Position numbers and translations under genes: made by a program
Notes under the pieces: generated by a model
Told to the model about the DNA's origin: nothing
What the model saw: only the letters and a program-made list of their open reading frames with translations
Databases searched by the model: none
Assembly (NCBI RefSeq): GCF_900129745.1
Contig: NZ_FQWS01000001.1
Span: 1,426,001 to 1,490,000 of the forward strand
Origin: Winogradskyella jejuensis
Lineage (GTDB): Bacteria > Bacteroidota > Bacteroidia > Flavobacteriales > Flavobacteriaceae
DNA: 64,000 nucleotides
Direction of reading: 5' to 3'
In this document: piece after piece, positions 1 through 6,847 of the stretch
How the letters are laid out: every line of letters starts with the position of its first letter
Position numbering within the stretch: the first letter of the stretch is position 1

Positions 1-296
1 TAACCACAGAAGAGCAATACCCACAGCACATAATGGTAGAGTTTGTTCAAGACAAAACAGACTTATTAAACAACTATCAAGTAGGACAACAGGTAAAAGT
101 AAATATTAATCTTAGAGGTCGTGAGTGGACAAATCCACAAGGAGAGGTTAAGTATTTTAACTCCATTCAAGGTTGGCGTATAGAGGCTGTGCAATCTGAA
201 GCTGCACCAGCAGACATGCCACCAGTGGTGCCAGCTGCTGCTTTTGAGCCTGCTACAGATTTAAACACAGAAGAGCATGACGATTTGCCTTTCTAG
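1..296 (+). CDS. DUF3127 domain protein, 5' end outside window
   Basis: This is the C-terminal part of a small DUF3127 protein, a family restricted largely to Bacteroidota and thought to have an OB-fold like single-strand DNA-binding proteins; its exact role is unknown. The first ATG in the window (33) is not the start: the frame is open to the window edge and reads TTEEQYPQHI before that methionine, which belongs to the conserved core as I remember the family. The visible core includes NLRGREW and YFNSIQGWRIE. The last 35 or so residues are a Pro/Ala-rich linker ending in an acidic DDLPF tail, a pattern shared with SSB proteins, whose acidic tips recruit partners. The DNA-binding role is inference. 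Confidence 0.85.
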   Translation, partial: TTEEQYPQHIMVEFVQDKTDLLNNYQVGQQVKVNINLRGREWTNPQGEVKYFNSIQGWRIEAVQSEAAPADMPPVVPAAAFEPATDLNTEEHDDLPF

Positions 297-322
297 TCAA
301 TTTAAAGAGTATAGATAAAATA

Positions 323-349
323 AAACCCATTCTGTTGAATGGGTTTTTT
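323..349 (+). terminator. Intrinsic terminator after the DUF3127 gene
   Basis: A perfect 10-bp stem (AAACCCATTC / GAATGGGTTT) with a TGTT loop is followed by T residues. It lies 27 bases after the stop codon at 296. Confidence 0.85.
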
Positions 350-358
350 ATTAATAAA

Positions 359-382
359 AAAGTCCTGATAAAATCAGGACTT
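359..382 (-). terminator. Hairpin oriented as a minus-strand terminator
   Basis: The stem AAGTCCTGAT / ATCAGGACTT is a perfect 10 bp with a three-base loop. Read on the minus strand it is followed by a run of six T; on the plus strand no T-run follows. No minus-strand gene is apparent just upstream, so it may simply insulate the region or end an antisense transcript. Confidence 0.5.
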
Positions 383-555
383 AATATTGTGGTTTTAGGT
401 TTAACCTTTACGAACAAACTCAAAAAAAAGCAATGATGAACAAAATTCGTAACATAAAGGTTACTTCAAATATGAGAAAAAAAGCTAATTTACCAAAGCT
501 AATCGCCTGATTTAACACTACTAAAGCATACTACAACGTTGTAGTTAATAAAGAT

Positions 556-1179
556 TTGTACTTTTTAAATGATAAAATAGAGTTCCCAAGAGTATCCGAA
601 GCATCAGCAGATGGGTTACTTGCTATAGGAGGAGATTTAAATCCTGAACGTATACTTCATGCCTATAATTCTGGAATTTTCCCTTGGTTTGAACAAGAAG
701 AACCTATTCTCTGGTGGTCTCCAGACCCGCGTTTTGTTATTTTTCCAGAAGAGCTTAAAGTCTCAAAAAGTATGAAACCTCTTTTTAAAAAGAAGAGATT
801 CAAGGTCACTAAGAATAAAGATTTTCGTTCAGTAATTACCAATTGTTCTGAGGCTTATAGAGAAGGGCAAAATGGCACATGGATTACAGATAATATGATA
901 GAAGCCTATACAAAGCTTCATGAGTTGGGTTATGCTATTTCAGTTGAGGTTTGGCAAGATAAAGTCTTGGTTGGTGGACTTTACGGAGTTGATGTAGGTA
1001 ACGGTGTGTTTTGTGGAGAATCTATGTTTACAAAAGTGAGCAACGCAAGTAAATATGGTTTTATCCATTTTGTACAAAATTCTAACTACAAATTGATTGA
1101 TTGTCAGCTTCACACCAATCATTTAGAAAGTCTCGGCGGAACCTATATTTCTCGAAAAGAATTTTTAAGGTTCTTATAG
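556..1179 (+). CDS. aat: Leucyl/phenylalanyl-tRNA--protein transferase
   Basis: Aat moves Leu or Phe from aminoacyl-tRNA to the N-terminal Lys or Arg of proteins, marking them for ClpS/ClpAP degradation (N-end rule). The 207-residue product has the family signature GLLAIGGDL near residues 20-28, then SGIFPWF and WWSPDPR, and later GGLYGV and GESMF. The start is a TTG (556); it is chosen because the family begins MYxL and no ATG gives this N-terminus. The gene stands alone on the plus strand and converges on tag, with one base between the stop codons. Length is normal for Bacteroidota Aat. It acts in the cytoplasm. Confidence 0.95.
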   Translation: MYFLNDKIEFPRVSEASADGLLAIGGDLNPERILHAYNSGIFPWFEQEEPILWWSPDPRFVIFPEELKVSKSMKPLFKKKRFKVTKNKDFRSVITNCSEAYREGQNGTWITDNMIEAYTKLHELGYAISVEVWQDKVLVGGLYGVDVGNGVFCGESMFTKVSNASKYGFIHFVQNSNYKLIDCQLHTNHLESLGGTYISRKEFLRFL

Positions 1180-1180
1180 T

Positions 1181-1744
1181 TTATACTTCATTGTATCTAA
1201 AACAAGACACCTCATGGTCATTTACCATTCCTGTGGCTTGCATATGGGCATAAATTACGGTAGAACCTACAAACTTAAAACCTCGTTTTTTTAAGTCCTT
1301 ACTTATTTTATCGCTGAGCGGTGTATTTGCAGGGGCATCTTTATAATTTTTGAACTTATTTTTAATCGGTTTCCCATCAACAAATCCCCAGATGTATTTA
1401 GAGAATGAGCCAAATTCGTCTTGCACTTTCATAAAGGCTTTGGCATTACTAACAGTAGCATTTACTTTAAGTTTATTTCTAATTATTCCAGAATCACTAA
1501 GCAAATCTGCGATTTTATCGTCATCGTAGTTGGCGATTTTTTTATAATCGAAAAAATCAAAAGCTTTCCTAAAGTTTTCACGCTTTCGAAGAATAGTTAT
1601 CCAACTTAATCCAGCTTGAAAAGTTTCAAGAATCAGAAACTCAAATAATTGGTCATCTGCGTAAACTGGCACACCCCATTCTAAATCATGATAAGCTTCA
1701 TAAAGTGGGTCTCCAACACACCAGCCGCATCTGTGTTTCTCCAT
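1181..1744 (-). CDS. tag: DNA-3-methyladenine glycosylase I
   Basis: Tag excises 3-methyladenine from alkylated DNA as the first step of base excision repair. In the 187-residue product the four zinc ligands known from E. coli Tag are recognisable as Cys6, His19, His177 and Cys181, and the base-recognition glutamate as Glu40 in LILETFQAGLSWI. Length matches the family. The ATG at 1744 overlaps by one base the stop of the small membrane-protein gene upstream on the same strand, so the two are probably cotranscribed. Nothing in the sequence indicates alkylation-specific control. Confidence 0.96.
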   Translation of the reverse strand: MEKHRCGWCVGDPLYEAYHDLEWGVPVYADDQLFEFLILETFQAGLSWITILRKRENFRKAFDFFDYKKIANYDDDKIADLLSDSGIIRNKLKVNATVSNAKAFMKVQDEFGSFSKYIWGFVDGKPIKNKFKNYKDAPANTPLSDKISKDLKKRGFKFVGSTVIYAHMQATGMVNDHEVSCFRYNEV

Positions 1745-1938
1745 TATCTTCCTCTTTTTTTAATACCGTATTCAATAAGTTTTATAACAACATATATTCC
1801 AACTAAAACATGCCTCAAATCAAATAAGGTTATGCTTTCGGTAATCATCCTGTTCTTAAATAATTTCAGGTAAACACCTGCTAATAGCACAAAGAATAGA
1901 ATGATGATAATGCCTTTAGTAACCTCTAAAATCTTCAT
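1744..1938 (-). CDS. Small two-helix membrane protein, unknown
   Basis: I do not recognise this 64-residue protein. It has two hydrophobic segments (about residues 7-26 and 42-58) separated by a short polar loop, and a strongly basic C-terminus (KKRGR), so the tail is probably cytoplasmic. Its stop codon shares one base with the start codon of tag, which suggests translational coupling. A spurious frame is possible, but the clean hydrophobicity pattern and the exact overlap argue for a real gene. Confidence 0.55.
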   Translation of the reverse strand: MKILEVTKGIIIILFFVLLAGVYLKLFKNRMITESITLFDLRHVLVGIYVVIKLIEYGIKKRGR

Positions 1939-2005
1939 AATGTAAGTTTCTTGATATTACACTACTAATGTAACAACTGTTGCACAATTTTAGGCAATAG
2001 AACAT

Positions 2006-2013
2006 TAATTTTG
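2006..2013 (+). promoter_or_regulatory. Bacteroidota -7 promoter element, possibly leaderless
   Basis: TAATTTTG matches the TAnnTTTG consensus of the primary Bacteroidota sigma factor. Only four bases separate it from the ATG at 2018, so transcription would start almost at the start codon. A TTG at 1980-1982 could be the -33 element, though the spacer (23) is at the upper limit. Confidence 0.5.
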
Positions 2014-2017
2014 TAAT

Positions 2018-2635
2018 ATGGAAACTTTAGAAGATAAAATGATAAAAGATATAATTTCAGAAAGCTTAGGTAAGAGTATGTCTTATAAAGCTTACAGAGA
2101 CTTAGTTGAAGAATTAACCGCAAATAACTCTACAACAGGCACTGAAAAAACAGAAGCATTAGTTAATTATACGATGCTTAATGACCGACGCATGAAGCGT
2201 TGGGACAAGACTGTAAAAGTTTCTGAAGAGGCTAAAACAAAGGTTCATAATTTTGAAAGAAAAGTAACTTGGCTAGTTATTACCGAAAGTTGGTGTGGCG
2301 ATGCAGCACATATTATGCCTGTAATTAATAAGATTGCTGAATTGAATGATAACATTGATTATAAGGTGGTTTTACGTGATGAAAACGACGGATTAATGAA
2401 TGCATTTTTAACCAATGGCGGCAAAGCAATTCCGAAGTTAATTATGATAGATAACCAAACTGGAGAAGTAGAAAATACATTTGGTCCTAGACCTTCTGTT
2501 GCTACTAATATGGTTAATGATTACAAAGCTGAACATGGTGGCTTAACTCCAGAATTTAAAGAAGACTTGCAACGTTGGTATAACAAAGACAAAGGGCAAT
2601 CGACAATTGAGGATTTAGTAGATTTATTAGCCTAA
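2018..2635 (+). CDS. Thioredoxin-fold protein with single active-site Cys
   Basis: The 205-residue protein belongs to the thioredoxin-like families common in Bacteroidota (Thioredoxin_9 type). After an N-terminal helical region of about 80 residues, the fold begins at WLVITESWCGDA; the usual CxxC is replaced by CGDA, leaving only Cys93. A cis-proline is present at 139 (KAIPKL). No signal peptide is visible, so it is cytoplasmic. With a single cysteine it may act as a monothiol oxidoreductase, a bacilliredoxin-like protein or a thiol sensor; the sequence cannot decide. It stands alone and converges on the TonB-like gene. Family assignment is good; the specific function is unknown. Confidence 0.8.
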   Translation: METLEDKMIKDIISESLGKSMSYKAYRDLVEELTANNSTTGTEKTEALVNYTMLNDRRMKRWDKTVKVSEEAKTKVHNFERKVTWLVITESWCGDAAHIMPVINKIAELNDNIDYKVVLRDENDGLMNAFLTNGGKAIPKLIMIDNQTGEVENTFGPRPSVATNMVNDYKAEHGGLTPEFKEDLQRWYNKDKGQSTIEDLVDLLA

Positions 2636-2641
2636 GAAAAA

Positions 2642-3364
2642 TTATTTCCCTTTAAAATAAAAAGTAATGGAACCCAATTGGTCCGTACGGTTTGAGTTGT
2701 TAAATCGTACCGATTTTGCATATTCTAAAGCATGTTCAGTAAGGCATTCATTACCACTATTTGAGGCGCCATTAATATAAGCTTCGGTAACTTGTCCTTG
2801 CCCATTAACTTTAATGTTTACGACTATCTTCCCTGAACGCTCGCACAGGTATCTCGGCGTGTTATAATTAAGAAGTCTACGGTCTTTTAGAGAATAGGTT
2901 AGTGTACTGCCACCAGAGGCATGTTCTGCAATTCCATTCTGTTTTTTATTTAGTAAATCTTGAAGTTTCTTGTAGGATTCTGTCTCTTTCTGTTTTAGAG
3001 CATAGGCTTTATTCGCTTCAAAACTAGAATTAGTTTCGGTTTCAACTTCTTTTTCAGAGTTACTTTCCTCTAACGCTTTCGTCGTTTTTTCAAAATCGTC
3101 TGAACTAACAGTTTTAAAATTCTTCATGAGTTTTTTAAACTCTTCATCCTCATTAAAAGCTTTGTTAGTCGTTGGCGATTTTAAATCTTCGATTTGCTCT
3201 TCTTCTTGCTGAATTTCTTCTTCAGTTTTCGCCTCAACCTCATAGATAGTTTCGGCAATGAGTTTTGGTGTCTTAGTTAAATGAAAACTAAACAACGAAA
3301 ACACCACAATTCCTGTTAAGAGGAAAGTGATGAGTCCAGCCTTATATTTATCTATGTTTTGCAT
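2642..3364 (-). CDS. TonB-like energy transducer protein
   Basis: The 240-residue protein has one N-terminal membrane helix (about residues 10-28), a long Glu-rich, probably extended and coiled periplasmic region (about 40-140), and a C-terminal TonB-type domain (about 170-240) with the strand pattern GKIVVNIKVNGQGQV and ITFYFKG. TonB proteins couple the ExbB/ExbD proton-driven motor to outer-membrane receptors. No exbB/exbD lies nearby, so it may serve a dispersed motor or be a TonB paralogue with a scaffolding role. It follows truB on the minus strand after about 200 bases containing REP-like repeats, so it is probably a separate transcription unit. Confidence 0.75.
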   Translation of the reverse strand: MQNIDKYKAGLITFLLTGIVVFSLFSFHLTKTPKLIAETIYEVEAKTEEEIQQEEEQIEDLKSPTTNKAFNEDEEFKKLMKNFKTVSSDDFEKTTKALEESNSEKEVETETNSSFEANKAYALKQKETESYKKLQDLLNKKQNGIAEHASGGSTLTYSLKDRRLLNYNTPRYLCERSGKIVVNIKVNGQGQVTEAYINGASNSGNECLTEHALEYAKSVRFNNSNRTDQLGSITFYFKGK

Positions 3365-3440
3365 TTAGTTGTTTAGAGCAAAAATTGTACCTAAATGATA
3401 TACGTTTATAAGCATGAAAAGGTTTATATATTTCTGTTTC

Positions 3441-3491
3441 GTCATGCTAAACTGTCCCACTGAGCGCAGTCGAAGTGTGTTTGAGCATCAC
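3441..3491. repeat. REP-like palindromic element
   Basis: Outer arms ATGCTAAAC and GTTTGAGCAT pair with one bulge and enclose a smaller palindrome-like core (CACTGAGCGCAGTCGAAGTG). This core is a type of intergenic palindrome I know to be widespread in Flavobacteriaceae. It lies between the truB and tonB-like genes. Confidence 0.7.
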
Positions 3492-3522
3492 ATAATTTAT
3501 TGATTTAAATAGAATCACTTAA

Positions 3523-3551
3523 TGTGACCCTGAAACAAGTTCAGGGTGACG
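3523..3551. repeat. Second REP-like palindromic element
   Basis: Stem CCCTGAA / TTCAGGG with loop ACAAG is flanked by TGTGA and TGAC. It sits about 30 bases from the preceding element and directly after the truB stop codon at 3565 (minus strand), so in RNA it could also stabilise the truB 3' end. Confidence 0.65.
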
Positions 3552-3564
3552 ATTAGGTTAACCT

Positions 3565-4263
3565 TTATCCTTCTAAAGGAATCGTAGCAATAAATTCTTC
3601 GGGTGTTAAGCCATCTGTAACTTTAAAATCTCCAATACGCGTACGTCGTAAAACGGAAAGGTGTGCGCCAGAGTTTAACGCTTTTCCAAAATCGTACGCT
3701 AAAGAACGTATATAAGTGCCTTTGCTGCAAACGACCCTAAAATCTAATTCCAATCCACGAATTGCAGTAATTTCAAATTCTGTAATTTCGACTTGACGTG
3801 ATTTTATCTCGACGTCTTCACCAGCACGAGCAAATTCATACAAGCGTTTTCCGTCTTTTTTTATCGCAGAAAATACGGGTGGAAATTGATTGATTACGCC
3901 TGTAAATTGTTCGGTAGTTTTATGAATTAAAGCATCGGTAATATGTTCTGTAGGAAAGGTGGCGTTGATTTCAGTTTCAAGATCATATGAAGGTGTTGTG
4001 CTTCCTAATACAAAAGTACCCGTGTATTCTTTTTCTTGACCTTGAAAGGTGTTGATTTGCTTTGTCATTTTACCCGTACAAATCACTAACAAACCAGTAG
4101 CTAAAGGGTCTAAAGTTCCGGCATGACCAACCTTTATTTTTTTAATGTTGTAGGCTTTTCTAATCGCCCAACGCAGTTTATTTACAGCTTGAAAAGACGT
4201 CCACGTTAGTGGTTTATCTATTAATAAAACTTGTCCGTTTTTAAAGTCTTCTTCTGTCTTCAT
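3565..4263 (-). CDS. truB: tRNA pseudouridine(55) synthase
   Basis: TruB makes pseudouridine 55 in the T-loop of most tRNAs. The 232-residue product shows the conserved GHAGTLDPLATGLL motif with catalytic Asp52, the KxF/Y motif at IDKPLTWTS, and the GTYIRSLAYDFG motif near the C-terminus. The frame is open further upstream to 4296, but the ATG at 4263 gives the family's normal N-terminus and lies one base after the uppP stop, so I chose it. It is the last gene of the ftsX-DUF3098-uppP-truB cluster, an order seen in many flavobacteria. Confidence 0.96.
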   Translation of the reverse strand: MKTEEDFKNGQVLLIDKPLTWTSFQAVNKLRWAIRKAYNIKKIKVGHAGTLDPLATGLLVICTGKMTKQINTFQGQEKEYTGTFVLGSTTPSYDLETEINATFPTEHITDALIHKTTEQFTGVINQFPPVFSAIKKDGKRLYEFARAGEDVEIKSRQVEITEFEITAIRGLELDFRVVCSKGTYIRSLAYDFGKALNSGAHLSVLRRTRIGDFKVTDGLTPEEFIATIPLEG

Positions 4264-4264
4264 A

Positions 4265-5062
4265 TTAACTAAAGAATAATGAAAAACAGATGGCAATCAA
4301 CCCAACAATAACGCAATAAATCGCGAAATAAGACAACTTACTTTTCTTTACTAAAGCAATCATCCAAGTGCAAGCAAAAAGCCCGGCGATAAATGCAGCG
4401 ACAAAACCAATGGCCAATGGTGTAAAGTTGGTTGAGTCGTAAGTGAGCTCGCCTCCCAAAATGTCTTTTGCAATTTTTCCGAATATTAATGGCACGACCA
4501 TTAAAAACGAAAATCGAGCAGCTTTGGTTTTATCGTTTCCTAATAATACCGAAGTGGAAATCGTTGCGCCAGACCTCGAAATTCCTGGTAACATCGCAAT
4601 CGCTTGAGAAATACCAATGACAAAAGCATTACTAAAACTTACTTTTTTCTGTGTGTCTTTTGCTTTATCTGCCATAAAGAGAAGTAACGCTGTAATAATA
4701 AGCATACAACCGACGAGTAGAATATTTCCACCGAAAAGGGCTTCTAATTGTTCTTCAAAAAACAAACCAACAATGACTGCAGGAATCATTGAAATGGCAA
4801 TTTTTACAGCAAACTGTAAATCTTCATTCCATTGAAATTTAAAGATGCCTTTGAGTAGCGATAAGATGTCTTTTCTAAAAACAACAATTGTACTTAATGC
4901 TGTTGCAAAATGCAATACAACGGTAAATAATAAACTTTCTTTTGGGATAGAATTATCACCTAAAATAGCTTTTCCTAATTCTAAATGTCCACTAGATGAG
5001 ACAGGTAAAAACTCGGTTAACCCTTGAATAATTCCTAATACAATGGCATCGATTATTTCCAT
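4265..5062 (-). CDS. uppP: Undecaprenyl-diphosphatase
   Basis: UppP (BacA) dephosphorylates undecaprenyl pyrophosphate to regenerate the lipid carrier for peptidoglycan and surface glycans. The 265-residue multi-helix membrane protein carries both catalytic motifs: GLTEFLPVSSSGH at 14-26 (Glu17) and PGISRSG at 159-165. The ATG at 5062 is preferred over an upstream in-frame start at 5077 because the family begins near MxxxxAIxLGIIQGLTEF. It is followed after one base by truB, so the two are surely cotranscribed. Confidence 0.96.
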   Translation of the reverse strand: MEIIDAIVLGIIQGLTEFLPVSSSGHLELGKAILGDNSIPKESLLFTVVLHFATALSTIVVFRKDILSLLKGIFKFQWNEDLQFAVKIAISMIPAVIVGLFFEEQLEALFGGNILLVGCMLIITALLLFMADKAKDTQKKVSFSNAFVIGISQAIAMLPGISRSGATISTSVLLGNDKTKAARFSFLMVVPLIFGKIAKDILGGELTYDSTNFTPLAIGFVAAFIAGLFACTWMIALVKKSKLSYFAIYCVIVGLIAICFSLFFS

Positions 5063-5156
5063 GTTGGCAAATATCAACTATCGGGTTGCAAATTCCAAGA
5101 AAAAAGCAATCCATCAATAACTGAATTTAAAGGTATGTATTTTGGAAATTAAAAAT

Positions 5157-5426
5157 TTAATCTTTGGAATTTTCTTCCTTATCCGGATTTAAAAGAATAG
5201 CATACACCTGAATACCAAAACCAATAAGCACTAAAGTCGGTGCTAAACGGATACGTCTCCAGTGAAAAATAGATTCGTCAAAAACGTTAGGGTCATCACT
5301 ACCGCCACCGGCCATTAAGATAAAACCAACAGCAATAAAGGCTAAACCGATAAATAGCCATTTGTAGTTTTTCTTACCGAAAATAAAATTGGATTTAGAT
5401 GTTTGCTTTCGTTTTTGTTCGCCCAT
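5157..5426 (-). CDS. DUF3098 membrane protein
   Basis: The 89-residue protein matches DUF3098, a small Bacteroidota family of unknown function almost always found beside ftsX and uppP. It has a basic cytoplasmic N-terminus (MGEQKRKQTSK), a first helix at about 24-41 (LFIGLAFIAVGFILMAG), a short polar loop, and a second helix at about 63-80. The position between ftsX and uppP points to an envelope or division role, but this is inference from context only. Confidence 0.85.
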   Translation of the reverse strand: MGEQKRKQTSKSNFIFGKKNYKWLFIGLAFIAVGFILMAGGGSDDPNVFDESIFHWRRIRLAPTLVLIGFGIQVYAILLNPDKEENSKD

Positions 5427-5559
5427 GATTCGTGTTATAGGTATTGCAAAGTAAACATATTATTTGTGATTGTATTGTTAAGGTCATCAAAAAAATAAAT
5501 GCTCAACATTGAAATTTTTAGTCAATATTGAGCATTTACTGTAGTTATGACTTTAAAGT

Positions 5560-5694
5560 CTAATTGAACTCGCCTTGATAGTGTTCTTTAGCTATCTTAG
5601 TTTTAGGCTGTTCTTTCAAATCTTGGTCTGCATTTGCAAACACAAAAACCATAATCCCTACAAGGCATAAACCTACAAATACAATACGATTCAT
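5560..5694 (-). CDS. 44-residue single-span membrane or secreted peptide
   Basis: This ORF is shorter than the usual cut-off. It runs from an ATG at 5694 to TAG at 5560 and encodes MNRIVFVGLCLVGIMVFVFA followed by a polar, Lys-rich tail ending YQGEFN. The hydrophobic segment (about 4-20) ends in a possible signal-peptidase site (FANA-DQD). It lies between ftsX and the DUF3098 gene on the same strand, separated from both by more than 130 bases. Its design is like the 55-residue peptide at 47702. I do not know a function; real-gene status rests on the clean signal-like pattern and strand agreement. Confidence 0.5.
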   Translation of the reverse strand: MNRIVFVGLCLVGIMVFVFANADQDLKEQPKTKIAKEHYQGEFN

Positions 5695-5844
5695 AATCAA
5701 AGATTTTTAAGTTAAACTTCTCTTTGGTTGGCGTATAGTTATGTCATTAGCTTATGTTAGGGTTTTGGTGTAAGTATAACTCAAGTTCTATTCCGTTATT
5801 GTAATAAAAATGGTAAAATGCTGTTAAACTTGCTGTAATAATTG

Positions 5845-6723
5845 TTAATAGTAGAGCTGGTCCGTCTTTAAATTTAAGAAACGTTGCGTCGCAATAAACG
5901 TGCTTAGCCAAGTAATAAGAATACCTAGTAGAAATATTCCAACAAAAAGTGCAGCGATAAGAAGAGTGTTTTCGAGTAGGCGAAGCTCTAAAAATGTAAT
6001 GTCAAGGTAATAAAGTATAACCGCCATGCCTATTAATGCAATCACAGCGCCGATAATGCCTAGTTTTACACTTTGCCAAACAAAAGGTCGGCGGATAAAA
6101 CGTTTAGTTGCTCCAACCATTTGCATGGTTTTAATAATAAAACGTTTAGAATACACCGCTAATCGTATAGAACTATTAATTAACAACACCGCAATTAAGG
6201 TAAAGAGCCCGCTGATAATTAATACCCAAAGCGAGATTTTCTTTACGTTGTCATTCATCAATTCAACAAGGTCATTATCGTAGCGTATTTCTTCTACAAA
6301 GCTCTTATCGGAAATTGATTCCGAAATTTCAGTGAGTTTTTCAGTGGTTACAAACTCAGCTTTTAAGTAAACATCAATCGAATTTTTCAAAGGATTATAA
6401 CCCAAGAAGTCCATAAAATCTTCGCCTGTATCCGCTTTCATTAATTCGGCAGCTTCTTCTTTGGAAACATAGACCGCTTTTTTAGAATAGTCGGCCATGA
6501 TTAAGCTTTTTTCGAGTTGTTTTACTTCAACATCTTTAGCAGTATCATTTAAATAAATGGTTATGACTACCTGTTCTCTAAAATGGTCTGCCACTTTTTT
6601 GGAGTTAATTACCAGCAGCCCAAGACATCCCAAGATAAACAAAACCAAAGCAATACTAATCACTACAGAGATGTAAGAAGAGATGAGTTTTCGTTTTTGA
6701 TAGTTGTCAAAAGATGAGGCCAT
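5845..6723 (-). CDS. ftsX: Cell division protein FtsX
   Basis: FtsX is the membrane subunit of the FtsEX complex, which activates cell-wall hydrolases at the septum. The 292-residue product has the expected layout: cytoplasmic N-terminus, first helix at about 18-40, a periplasmic domain of about 125 residues (starting FREQVVITIYL), then three C-terminal helices in the FtsX permease region (about 165-285). The partner ATPase ftsE is not in the window; in flavobacteria the two are often unlinked. It heads the minus-strand cluster towards uppP and is divergent from leuS. Confidence 0.92.
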   Translation of the reverse strand: MASSFDNYQKRKLISSYISVVISIALVLFILGCLGLLVINSKKVADHFREQVVITIYLNDTAKDVEVKQLEKSLIMADYSKKAVYVSKEEAAELMKADTGEDFMDFLGYNPLKNSIDVYLKAEFVTTEKLTEISESISDKSFVEEIRYDNDLVELMNDNVKKISLWVLIISGLFTLIAVLLINSSIRLAVYSKRFIIKTMQMVGATKRFIRRPFVWQSVKLGIIGAVIALIGMAVILYYLDITFLELRLLENTLLIAALFVGIFLLGILITWLSTFIATQRFLNLKTDQLYY

Positions 6724-6813
6724 AAATGGATAATTAATTAGGGTAAAAATAAAAAAGAAATCTGTTATGCTGAGTATTACAACGTTTAGTTTTTAATTGT
6801 GTTGTAATAGCCC

Positions 6814-6821
6814 TAAATTTG
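6814..6821 (+). promoter_or_regulatory. Bacteroidota -7 element before leuS
   Basis: TAAATTTG fits TAnnTTTG and lies 26 bases before the leuS ATG at 6848. A convincing -33 TTTG is not visible. Its presence here also argues against starting leuS at 6797. Confidence 0.5.
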
Positions 6822-6847
6822 CGGCTTATTTCAAGGAAGATACTGCA

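Noticed and set aside
6797..6847. Upstream in-frame start for leuS
   Set aside because: The added 17 codons cover a good promoter element and have no counterpart in the family.
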